A model generated the notes under the pieces. The model did not search any database and had not been told where the DNA came from. It saw only the letters and a list, made by a program, of their open reading frames with translations. The translations under genes were made by a program, and so were the position numbers. From the NCBI RefSeq assembly GCF_000427805.1, contig NZ_ATYS01000051.1:153-35059 (forward strand): a stretch of 34,907 bases of DNA, given 5' to 3'. The DNA is from Budvicia aquatica DSM 5075 = ATCC 35567. Its GTDB lineage: Bacteria > Pseudomonadota > Gammaproteobacteria > Enterobacterales > Enterobacteriaceae. Shown here piece by piece: positions 1 through 5,719 of this stretch (positions are counted from its first letter, which is position 1; each line of letters starts with the position of its first letter).

Positions 1-82
1 GATAGTTTCAAACTGGTATTGTTGTGGGGAGGCGTCTCTAAGCATGGTAGTCAGTCCATTTTTTGTACTGACCTTATTAGAT

Positions 83-112
83 CAAAGTCCTAGCCTTTTG
101 ACTAGGACTTTG
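83..112 (+). terminator. Hairpin terminator of an upstream plus-strand gene
   Basis: An 11-bp perfect stem (CAAAGTCCTAG / CTAGGACTTTG) surrounds an 8-nt loop. In related enterobacteria bamE lies immediately upstream of rnfH on the opposite strand, so this would end bamE. The first 80 bases contain no reading frame that I recognise as the BamE C-terminus. Confidence 0.5.
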
Positions 113-123
113 TCATCAGTCTG

Positions 124-153
124 AAGAAGACGCCTTAGGGCGTCTTCTTTTTT
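124..153 (+). terminator. Rho-independent terminator overlapping the rnfH 3' end
   Basis: The stem AAGAAGACGCC / GGCGTCTTCTT has a TTAG loop and is followed by a run of T on the plus strand. It overlaps the last codons of minus-strand rnfH, so the same bases encode the lysine-rich RnfH tail and form the hairpin. The T-tract fits termination of plus-strand transcription coming from the left. On the minus strand there is no T-tract. Confidence 0.65.
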
Positions 154-431
154 GACTTCTCAGCACGAATTCGCCGGAGTTCTTTAGGATCTGCGGTTAA
201 GGGGCGATAAATTTCTACCCTATCGCCATCCTGCAAAACGTCGGTCAACTTAGCTCCCCGGCTAAAAATTCCGACTTTATTCACGGCTAAATCAATATCT
301 TTGCGGATATCTAAGATGCCCGAGGCCTGAATGGCCTGCTCTACCGTACAGCCTTCGGCAACCTCAAGCACCTTAACGTACTGGCGCTCTGGCAGAGCAA
401 AAACCACCTCAATATGAATATCAGACACCAT
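135..431 (-). CDS. rnfH: RnfH/RatB family ubiquitin-like protein
   Basis: A 98-residue protein of the RnfH family (also called RatB), a small beta-grasp, ubiquitin-like fold next to ratA in most gammaproteobacteria. The family signature is visible: an N-terminal beta strand ([13 protein letters not shown]), a segment with CTVEQAI, and the C-terminal part [12 protein letters not shown]...[13 protein letters not shown], followed by a lysine-rich tail. The cellular role of the family is not settled; the name comes from its link to rnf clusters. Its start codon lies inside the end of ratA (11-nt overlap), so the two genes are translationally coupled and co-transcribed from upstream of ratA. Identification is from family pattern and synteny. 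Confidence 0.93.
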   Translation of the reverse strand: MVSDIHIEVVFALPERQYVKVLEVAEGCTVEQAIQASGILDIRKDIDLAVNKVGIFSRGAKLTDVLQDGDRVEIYRPLTADPKELRRIRAEKSKKKTP

Positions 432-855
432 AGATCTCTTTAGCCCGCTTGGTAAAAGCCTGCACCATGTTGACGGCCAGATCCTGGAAAATTCGCCCGA
501 AAGCGATCTCTACCAGCCGGCTGCTGAATTCAAACTCCAAATTAAACTCAATACGACACGCATCTTCCGTTAAAGGGGTAAACAGCCAGCCGCCTTGAAG
601 CACCTTAAAAGGACCGTCCACCAGCTTCATATCGATAACTTTATCTTTGACCATTTTATTTCGGGTGGTAAAGGTTTTACGAATCCCTACTTTAGAAACA
701 TCGATCGAAGCTGTCATCGTATCTTCAGTTAACTCAAGAATTCGACTACTGACACAACCAGGCAAAAACTGCGGGTAGGAGAGAACGTCGTTAGCCAGTT
801 GATACATTTGCCCGGCACTATAATTTACCAATGCCGAACGGCTGATATGCTTCAT
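421..855 (-). CDS. ratA: RatA, START-like ribosome-associated protein
   Basis: A 144-residue coenzyme-Q-binding COQ10/START-domain protein of the RatA (YfjG) family. In E. coli RatA was reported to bind 50S subunits and block 70S association; homologues (COQ10 type) assist ubiquinone function. Visible family features are the opening [34 protein letters not shown], the central [15 protein letters not shown] strand pair and the C-terminal helix [32 protein letters not shown]. The length is normal. It is the first gene of the ratA-rnfH pair and diverges from smpB across a 212-bp spacer. The conserved divergent arrangement with smpB supports the assignment. Confidence 0.93.
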   Translation of the reverse strand: MKHISRSALVNYSAGQMYQLANDVLSYPQFLPGCVSSRILELTEDTMTASIDVSKVGIRKTFTTRNKMVKDKVIDMKLVDGPFKVLQGGWLFTPLTEDACRIEFNLEFEFSSRLVEIAFGRIFQDLAVNMVQAFTKRAKEIYGV

Positions 856-941
856 AACCTTTCCTAATCTCTATATCTGATGATGTCTGAACGATAAAAC
901 GCCGCAAATCATATCATCTAACTTGAAACTGACCAAAATCG

Positions 942-955
942 ATATCATATGATAT
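942..955. promoter_or_regulatory. Perfect 14-bp palindrome in the ratA/smpB divergent spacer
   Basis: ATATCATATGATAT is a perfect palindrome midway between ratA and smpB; a related ATATCAT occurs about 30 bp to its left. It could be an operator shared by the two divergent promoters, but AT-rich palindromes of this size also arise by chance. Confidence 0.25.
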
Positions 956-1067
956 AGGAATTGCTAACGTGTTTTATCAGCCTAAGCGGCAACAATAGAA
1001 GAAAAATTGGTGGCTTAAAGGGTTAAGGGATATCTTTCAAATCAGCATTAAGTATAATAAAACCACT

Positions 1068-1550
1068 ATGACAAAGAAAAAAGTTCACAAACCCGGTTCC
1101 GCTACTATTGCGATGAACAAACGCGCCCGCCACGAGTATTTCATTGAAGATGAAATCGAGGCAGGATTATCCCTGCAAGGTTGGGAAGTTAAAGCCATGC
1201 GCGCAGGCAAAGCCAATATTATGGACAGCTACGTGGTGTTCAGAAACGGCGAAGCCTATCTGTTTGGCGCTACCATTACGCCGCTTAACGTTGCGTCGTC
1301 ACATATCGTGTGCGACCCAACCCGCTCGCGTAAGCTGCTGCTTAAGAAAAGAGAGCTGGATTCACTGTTTGGCCTCTCTAACCGCGATGGCTATACCATC
1401 GTTGCCCTTTCCATGTATTGGAAAAATGCCTGGGCCAAAGTTAAAATTGGCGTAGCTAAAGGTAAGCAGCTGCACGATAAACGTACGGATATTAAAGACC
1501 GCGAATGGCAGGTCAGTAAGAACCGTATTATGAAGCATGCAAATCGCTAA
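1068..1550 (+). CDS. smpB: SsrA-binding protein SmpB
   Basis: A 160-residue SmpB, the partner that binds the tRNA-like domain of tmRNA and brings it to stalled ribosomes in trans-translation. Family motifs are clear: [34 protein letters not shown] near the N-terminus, [12 protein letters not shown], the [10 protein letters not shown] segment, and the C-terminal tail [17 protein letters not shown] followed by basic residues that enter the mRNA channel. The length is typical. There is no strong Shine-Dalgarno sequence before the ATG; a TATAAT-like hexamer lies only about 10 bp upstream. Its RNA partner ssrA lies 0.65 kb downstream, as in other enterobacteria. Confidence 0.97.
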   Translation: MTKKKVHKPGSATIAMNKRARHEYFIEDEIEAGLSLQGWEVKAMRAGKANIMDSYVVFRNGEAYLFGATITPLNVASSHIVCDPTRSRKLLLKKRELDSLFGLSNRDGYTIVALSMYWKNAWAKVKIGVAKGKQLHDKRTDIKDREWQVSKNRIMKHANR

Positions 1551-1571
1551 TTTTATACGATAAAAATGCAG

Positions 1572-1618
1572 ATAGTATTTTAGGGGGGCATGAATCATTA
1601 AACGCCCTTTTATACTAT
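1572..1618 (+). terminator. Possible smpB terminator hairpin
   Basis: Outer arms ATAGTAT / ATACTAT and inner arms GGGC / GCCC are separated by a small internal bubble, with TTTTAT directly after the GCCC arm. It lies 20 bp after the smpB stop codon. The stem is imperfect, so confidence is moderate. Confidence 0.4.
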
Positions 1619-1699
1619 TTGTATGCATAGATAGTGAGCTATCCCCCCCTGCTCTGAACTTTATCTATTTAGTGACAGAAAACTGCAAGGAAAGCGTTT

Positions 1700-2140
1700 A
1701 TGTCAATTTCATCAGCACTGGCCGTTGGCCTTATTCGGTTTTATCAACGCTATATCTCGCCTCATAAGGGATTCAGCTGCGCCTATCACCAAATGACCGG
1801 CAAATCCTCTTGTTCAAGCTATGCGCTTAAAATGGTGCAACGCAACGGCGTGATGTCGTTATTTACCGCGCTGCCAAAACAGTTTTCACGATGCAGCAGT
1901 GCTTACCAAACCTATTTACAGCAAACGGATAAGCGCCAAAAGCCACAAAAAAAACCAAAAAGTGAGAGATGCGGCGACTGTGTTGATATGACTGAATGCG
2001 TCCCGACCCGCGCCTGCAAAGATCTTAGCGACTTTGGCCATTGCGATGTATGCGACTGTTCTTTCGACATTGGGCTAAAACGCACCTTTTTGTATAAACT
2101 TAAAAAAATCGCCTATCGCTATAAAGTTAAAAATAGCTAA
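1700..2140 (+). CDS. YidD-domain protein with cysteine-rich C-terminal extension
   Basis: A 146-residue protein. Residues 1-72 match the YidD (membrane protein insertion efficiency factor, DUF37) pattern: LIRFYQRYISPHKGFSC, then SSCSSYALKMVQRNGV, then a closing CSSAY. Canonical YidD assists YidC-dependent insertion at the inner membrane and is about 85 residues long. Here a basic linker (77-90) leads to a cysteine-rich tail with C91, C94, C100, C106, C115, C118 and C120, including two CxxC pairs, which suggests metal binding or disulfides. The dnaA-rpmH-linked yidD is elsewhere in such genomes, so this is a second, divergent copy. AAGGA sits upstream of the start. The function of the tail is unknown. 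Confidence 0.8.
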   Translation: MSISSALAVGLIRFYQRYISPHKGFSCAYHQMTGKSSCSSYALKMVQRNGVMSLFTALPKQFSRCSSAYQTYLQQTDKRQKPQKKPKSERCGDCVDMTECVPTRACKDLSDFGHCDVCDCSFDIGLKRTFLYKLKKIAYRYKVKNS

Positions 2141-2180
2141 GTCCGGGTTAAGACACTGGTGTACCAAGGGCAAACTCTGT

Positions 2181-2186
2181 TATACT
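2181..2186 (+). promoter_or_regulatory. -10 element of the ssrA promoter
   Basis: TATACT lies 19 bp before the mature 5' end of ssrA, consistent with a short precursor processed by RNase P. No good -35 hexamer is visible at 17 bp spacing. Confidence 0.45.
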
Positions 2187-2205
2187 CGCCCAGTAGTAAC
2201 AACTT

Positions 2206-2568
2206 GGGGCTGATTCTGGATTCGACGGGATTGGCGAAGCCCAAGGTGCATGCCGAGGGGCGGTTGGCCTCGTAAAAAGCCGCAAAAAAATAGTCGCAAA
2301 CGACGAAAACTACGCACTAGCAGCTTAATAACCTGCTTAGAGCCTTCTCTCCCTAGCCTCCGCTCTTAGGACGGGGATCAAGAGAAGTCAAATCCAAAAG
2401 AGATCGTGTGGATACCTTGCTTGGGGTTGAAGCATTAAAACTAATCAAGCTAGTTTATTAGTGGCGTGTCTGTCCGCAGCTGGTAGGCGAATGTAAAGAC
2501 TGACTAAGCATGTAGTGCCGACGGTGTAGTAATTCCGGACGCGGGTTCAACTCCCGCCAGCTCCACCA
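2206..2568 (+). ncRNA. ssrA: Transfer-messenger RNA (tmRNA)
   Basis: The complete 363-nt tmRNA starts with GGGGCTGATTCTGGATTCGA and ends with GTTCAACTCCCGCCAGCTCC followed by ACCA. The two ends pair to form the tRNA-Ala-like acceptor with the T-arm GGTTCAACTCCCGCC. The resume codon GCA begins at 2296 and the tag frame reads ANDENYALAA before tandem TAA stops at 2326-2331. With SmpB it rescues ribosomes stalled on truncated mRNA and tags the product for ClpXP and related proteases. The gene is intact although a mobile element is inserted immediately after it; the element must therefore supply the 3' end sequence. Confidence 0.98.
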
Positions 2569-2571
2569 CAT
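2550..2571 (+). repeat. attL: ssrA 3' end used as integration core
   Basis: The last 19 bases of ssrA plus three following bases (ACTCCCGCCAGC, then TCCACCACAT) are echoed at 18803-18822 with two single-base gaps and one substitution. A P4-type integrase starts 180 bp further on. The 3' end of ssrA is a well-known target of such integrases. Confidence 0.65.
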
Positions 2572-2601
2572 TAAGTTCTAAAGAAGTCTAAGAAAGTCCA
2601 G

Positions 2602-2633
2602 AAAGCCCGTAGCCATCAAGGTTTACGGGCTTT
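2602..2633 (+). terminator. Rho-independent terminator after ssrA (element-supplied)
   Basis: The stem AAAGCCCGTA / TACGGGCTTT is followed by TTCTTT. It lies 34 bp beyond the tmRNA 3' end. A similar hairpin with the same GCC(C/T)GTA...TACGGG core occurs at 18865-18890 beyond the right att copy, as expected if one belongs to the element and the other to the original ssrA locus. Confidence 0.8.
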
Positions 2634-2650
2634 TCTTTATCTAGTGTAGT

Positions 2651-2680
2651 CTTGTGTCATCTTGTGTCATCTTGTGAAAT
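2651..2680 (+). repeat. Three tandem decamers next to attL
   Basis: CTTGTGTCAT occurs twice in direct tandem, followed by CTTGTGAAAT. The repeats lie between the ssrA terminator and the integrase gene. They may be integrase or excisionase arm-type binding sites; this is inferred from position only. Confidence 0.5.
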
Positions 2681-2692
2681 CTATTTGTTTTG

Positions 2693-2758
2693 GGTACCCT
2701 TATAGGTACTCGATGGAAAGGTACCCATTCAACAGGTACCTATAAGATGGATGGTACC
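2693..2758 (+). promoter_or_regulatory. Cluster of GGTACC motifs with an 11-bp inverted repeat before int
   Basis: GGTACC occurs at 2693, 2720, 2735 and 2753, and GGTACT at 2705. CTTATAGGTAC (2699-2709) and GTACCTATAAG (2736-2746) form a perfect inverted repeat. The cluster covers the integrase promoter/start region, and similar motifs recur near the right end at 18625, 18725 and 18737. The likely roles are integrase arm sites and/or an operator that couples int expression to attachment-site occupancy. Confidence 0.5.
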
Positions 2759-4001
2759 TATGGCAAAGCAGACTAGACCTCTCTCTGATACAGAGATTAA
2801 AGCAGCCAAACCTCAAGAGAGTGACTATACCCTTCATGATGGTGACGGCTTACAGCTTTTAATAAAAGCCACTGGCAGTAAGATCTGGCAGTTCCGCTAT
2901 TATCGCCCTATCAATAAAAAACGAGCCAAGCTTACCTTTGGTTCTTATCCATCGATTACTCTGCAAGATGCTCGTAAACTTCGAGCTGAAGCCAGATCGT
3001 TAATAGCTAAGAACATCGATCCCCAAGACCACCAGCGCGAGCAACTTCAACAGACACAAGAAGCAAGAGCCAATACATTTCAAGTTGTCGCAGGTATGTG
3101 GTGGGAAGTCAAAAAGGCTAGCGTAACCGAAGACTACGCTAACGATATCTGGCGTTCGTTAGAGAAAGACGTGTTCCCCATGATTGGTAATCTTGCCATA
3201 GCTGATATCAAGGCTCGTACTCTAGTCCAAGCTATTGAACCGGTTCAGGCTCGTGGCGCTCTTGAAACTGTTAGGCGCCTTTGCCAACGGATTAATGAAG
3301 TAATGATATATGCAATGAACGTTGGCCTCATTGACGCCGCACCCAGCGTTAACATCAGTAAGGCATTTGAGAAACCCCAAAAAAAACACATGCCAAGTAT
3401 ACGTCCTGAGCAACTACCAGAACTGATGCAGACTATGCGCCTTGCCAGTATAGAACTACCCACCCGCAGTCTCTTTATGTGGCAATTATTTACACTGACC
3501 CGCCCCGCTGAAGCATCGGGTACCCGCTGGGATGAGATAGACCTTGATGCCAGACTATGGCGCATTCCTGCTGGCAGAATGAAAATGAACCGAGAACATA
3601 TAATCCCATTATCTGAACAAGCGTTAAATATCTTAGAGCGAATGAAGCCTTTTAGTGGTCACAGAGAATACGTCTTCACTAGTCGGATTAAGCCAACTCA
3701 ACCTATGAATAGCCAAACTGTTAACGCAGCGCTTAAACGTGCAGGATTTGGCGGAGTGCTGGTTTCTCACGGTCTACGCTCTATCGGTAGTACAGCTCTT
3801 AATGAAGAAGGCTTTGATTCTGATGTCATCGAAGCGGCTCTTGCTCATGTTGATAAGAATGAAGTGAGACGTGCCTATAACCGCAGTGACTATCTGGAAA
3901 AGCGTAAACCGATGATGCAGTGGTGGGCTGATTTTATTTCGGCAGCTGATAGCGGTAGTGTTATGAATAGTGGTATTAAGGGATTAAGGGCTGTAGGTTA
4001 A
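2751..4001 (+). CDS. int: P4-type tyrosine integrase
   Basis: A 416-residue site-specific recombinase of the P4/CP4-57 family. An N-terminal DUF4102 arm-binding domain (about residues 10-95, beginning LSDTEIKAAKP) precedes a SAM-like core-binding region and the catalytic domain. Catalytic residues can be placed: R251 (in TLTRPAEAS), H340 and R343 (SHGLR), H366 (LAHVDK) and Y376 (RRAYNRSDYLEKR). The family hallmark MMQWWADF follows. All key residues are present, so the enzyme looks intact. It lies beside the ssrA 3' end in the orientation typical of ssrA-specific integrases. The start may be ATG 2751 or ATG 2760; the Shine-Dalgarno evidence is weak for both. Confidence 0.95.
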   Translation: MVPMAKQTRPLSDTEIKAAKPQESDYTLHDGDGLQLLIKATGSKIWQFRYYRPINKKRAKLTFGSYPSITLQDARKLRAEARSLIAKNIDPQDHQREQLQQTQEARANTFQVVAGMWWEVKKASVTEDYANDIWRSLEKDVFPMIGNLAIADIKARTLVQAIEPVQARGALETVRRLCQRINEVMIYAMNVGLIDAAPSVNISKAFEKPQKKHMPSIRPEQLPELMQTMRLASIELPTRSLFMWQLFTLTRPAEASGTRWDEIDLDARLWRIPAGRMKMNREHIIPLSEQALNILERMKPFSGHREYVFTSRIKPTQPMNSQTVNAALKRAGFGGVLVSHGLRSIGSTALNEEGFDSDVIEAALAHVDKNEVRRAYNRSDYLEKRKPMMQWWADFISAADSGSVMNSGIKGLRAVG

Positions 4002-4013
4002 GCATTTCAATGC

Positions 4014-4098
4014 GTAACTTATGTAACCATGTTACAACCCAATAGCTATAAGCACTTAAGCAGTTACTTAGTACATTAGTATTAAGTAACCAAGTAAC
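4014..4098. repeat. GTAAC/GTTAC cluster downstream of int
   Basis: Six GTAAC or GTTAC pentamers occur in 85 bp (4014, 4023, 4031, 4063, 4086, 4094). Two inverted pairs stand out: GTAAC-cat-GTTAC (4023-4035) and GTTACTTA (4063-4070) with TAAGTAAC (4083-4090). The cluster precedes the 4136 gene. A second cluster lies at 8398-8482. It could be an operator array or replication iterons. Confidence 0.4.
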
Positions 4099-4135
4099 TC
4101 TTAACGTTAATTAGTTAATTTAAAAGGATTTGAAT

Positions 4136-5014
4136 ATGCAATTATCTCAAGAAACTTTAGATGAACTCAAACAGTCATTTACTTCAGATATAATTAAATG
4201 GGCCATAGAAGAAAAAAGCAAAAATCCTGAATGCGACTCATTATTAAAGATTTTACAACCGGTTCAAGGTGATTCGCCTCCTTATCTCCTTAGTCTAAAT
4301 AGATTCAGATTATTATTACCCGATGACTACAGAGACAGAATGGATGCATTAGAGGTCATAGATTTCTACCTGAATAATACACCAATACATGAAGCTATTG
4401 CTGACAATGTCACTCGTGCTTGGTCAAGAATGACATTACGCTCAACAAGAAAAAGCACAGAGCTCACGATAGCTTCAGCTATAATCATTGACGCTATTCT
4501 AAATGATAAGATAGATATTGAATTAGAAAGGAAGGATGTAGAGAAGCAAGTTAATGGGTTCTATATTATAAAACGAGATCTTAAAAGAGGTGCTCCTCAG
4601 TACCAACTAAAACGCGTTTTCCTTTATCATGCGGCTTTATTATATAAAGTGTACGAAAAGAATAATGGCCCTCGTGGTGCTATCAAATTTGCAATGAGTG
4701 AGCTGAATAATTTAGTAAAAATTGGACTTCCTATATTGAAAGAAATAAACAAGAAATGCTATGAATCTCAATTTAATATTGATTGGTATGAAGAGCTAAA
4801 AAAGTCCAGCTCCATCACTATATCCGAAATCTGGAGAACTGTGCCAGCCCCAACTGAATTAATTGAAGTAATTGAATACATTAATAGTGTCCACATCATG
4901 GTTGATGAAAAAGAGTTCAGCAAACAACTCAATACGTTTCTTCGAACACCAGATGTTAGCTACATATCATCTCATGTTGACTCAATCCCAGTGGCATACC
5001 TACCATCTAAGTAG
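4136..5014 (+). CDS. Unknown 292-residue protein of the integrative element
   Basis: I do not recognise this protein. It is AT-rich and predicted to be mostly helical, with many charged residues and no signal peptide, membrane segment or obvious catalytic motif. Segments include an early helix (LSQETLDELKQSFTSDIIKW), a middle region LERKDVEKQVNGFYIIKRDLKRG that could bind nucleic acid or mediate assembly, and a C-terminal tail rich in serine and valine. The ATG at 4136 is preferred over the TTG two codons earlier because AAAAGGA (4122-4128) is ideally spaced. It stands alone between int and the alpA-type gene, the position where P4-like elements often carry cargo or regulatory genes. Its codon use and low GC differ clearly from the restriction genes. 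Confidence 0.75.
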   Translation: MQLSQETLDELKQSFTSDIIKWAIEEKSKNPECDSLLKILQPVQGDSPPYLLSLNRFRLLLPDDYRDRMDALEVIDFYLNNTPIHEAIADNVTRAWSRMTLRSTRKSTELTIASAIIIDAILNDKIDIELERKDVEKQVNGFYIIKRDLKRGAPQYQLKRVFLYHAALLYKVYEKNNGPRGAIKFAMSELNNLVKIGLPILKEINKKCYESQFNIDWYEELKKSSSITISEIWRTVPAPTELIEVIEYINSVHIMVDEKEFSKQLNTFLRTPDVSYISSHVDSIPVAYLPSK

Positions 5015-5027
5015 TTCCTTATACGGG

Positions 5028-5033
5028 TATAAT
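5028..5033 (+). promoter_or_regulatory. Candidate -10 element of the alpA operon
   Basis: TATAAT (in GGGTATAATTC) lies about 90 bp upstream of the alpA-type gene, with the inverted repeat at 5090-5108 between it and the start codon. No clear -35 hexamer is seen. Confidence 0.35.
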
Positions 5034-5089
5034 TCAGTCTATTTATCCCCGTTTTAATTTCACATCAAAACATTAAGAATCTCCGCACA

Positions 5090-5108
5090 TTCCTAGATGT
5101 CCTAGGAA
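5090..5108 (+). promoter_or_regulatory. Inverted repeat before the alpA-type gene
   Basis: TTCCTAG / CTAGGAA arms flank ATGTC, immediately before the Shine-Dalgarno AAAGGAG. The position suits an operator for autoregulation or an RNA hairpin limiting ribosome access. Confidence 0.4.
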
Positions 5109-5122
5109 CTAAAGGAGATTAT

Positions 5123-5329
5123 ATGATAATCACAGACTCCCAACCTCTTCATGCCGAACGTCTGCTCCGCATATGTGAGGTTATCGAACTGCTCTCAATC
5201 GGCAAATCAACATTCTATTCTTGGGTTAAGCAAGGCATCGCGCCACAACCCATACGCCTTAGCTCGCGCTGCGTCGCTTGGCGCTTATCCGACATTATTA
5301 AATTTATCGAATTACGTAAGGTTAAATAA
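5123..5329 (+). CDS. AlpA-family transcriptional regulator
   Basis: A 68-residue MerR-like helix-turn-helix protein of the AlpA / phage-regulator family. In CP4-57 and P4-like elements AlpA proteins activate excision and regulate element genes. The diagnostic pattern is LLRICEVIELLSIGKSTFYSWVKQG (recognition helix SIGKSTFYSWV), then a C-terminal helix ending SDIIKFIELRK. AAAGGAG is six bases before the ATG. Its stop codon is directly adjacent to the next start (5330), so it heads an operon with the 129-residue gene and the primase. It is likely both the regulator of this operon and the recombination directionality factor. Confidence 0.88.
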   Translation: MIITDSQPLHAERLLRICEVIELLSIGKSTFYSWVKQGIAPQPIRLSSRCVAWRLSDIIKFIELRKVK

Positions 5330-5719
5330 ATGAAAAATCATATTTCAGTACCTCGTGCTATTAAAAATATAGAAATTTTAGAACATGATTATTTTATCAT
5401 CGATGACAAAGGGAACTATATTTCTATTGATTCCTTTGAGGCGTCATGTGGAGTGCAAGTCATACATAGAGAATATGCAAAAAAAATAAAACCAGTAATT
5501 GCTATAGCAATAAGCAAGGGGAAAAATTTAGAGCGTACATTGATAAATCAAAACCGAACGCTAACCCAACAAGCATTAATCGACGGTATACCTATACTAA
5601 AAGAATTATTAAAAAGCATCAACGTGATGCTAAGAAATAATGAACCTATTTTAATTCTTAATACTGAACTAATCAGTGAGATGGACCATTTTCTTAATAT
5701 ATTTAAGGAGATTAAGTAA
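5330..5719 (+). CDS. Unknown 129-residue protein between alpA-type gene and primase
   Basis: Not recognised. It is a small cytosolic protein: an N-terminal part with IDDKGNYISIDSFEASCGV, a lysine-rich centre (REYAKKIKPVIAIAISKGKNLE) and a helical C-terminal half (QALIDGIPILKELLKSINVML...). There is no signal peptide or membrane helix. It starts at the base after the alpA-type stop codon, and its own stop overlaps the primase ATG by one base (TAATG). Tight translational coupling therefore suggests a replication-associated or copy-control function. The region is AT-rich like the 4136 gene. Confidence 0.72.
   Translation: MKNHISVPRAIKNIEILEHDYFIIDDKGNYISIDSFEASCGVQVIHREYAKKIKPVIAIAISKGKNLERTLINQNRTLTQQALIDGIPILKELLKSINVMLRNNEPILILNTELISEMDHFLNIFKEIK

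Noticed and set aside
1-80. Possible 3' end of bamE
   Set aside because: None of the frames reads like a BamE C-terminus, so no gene is annotated although synteny would allow it just outside.
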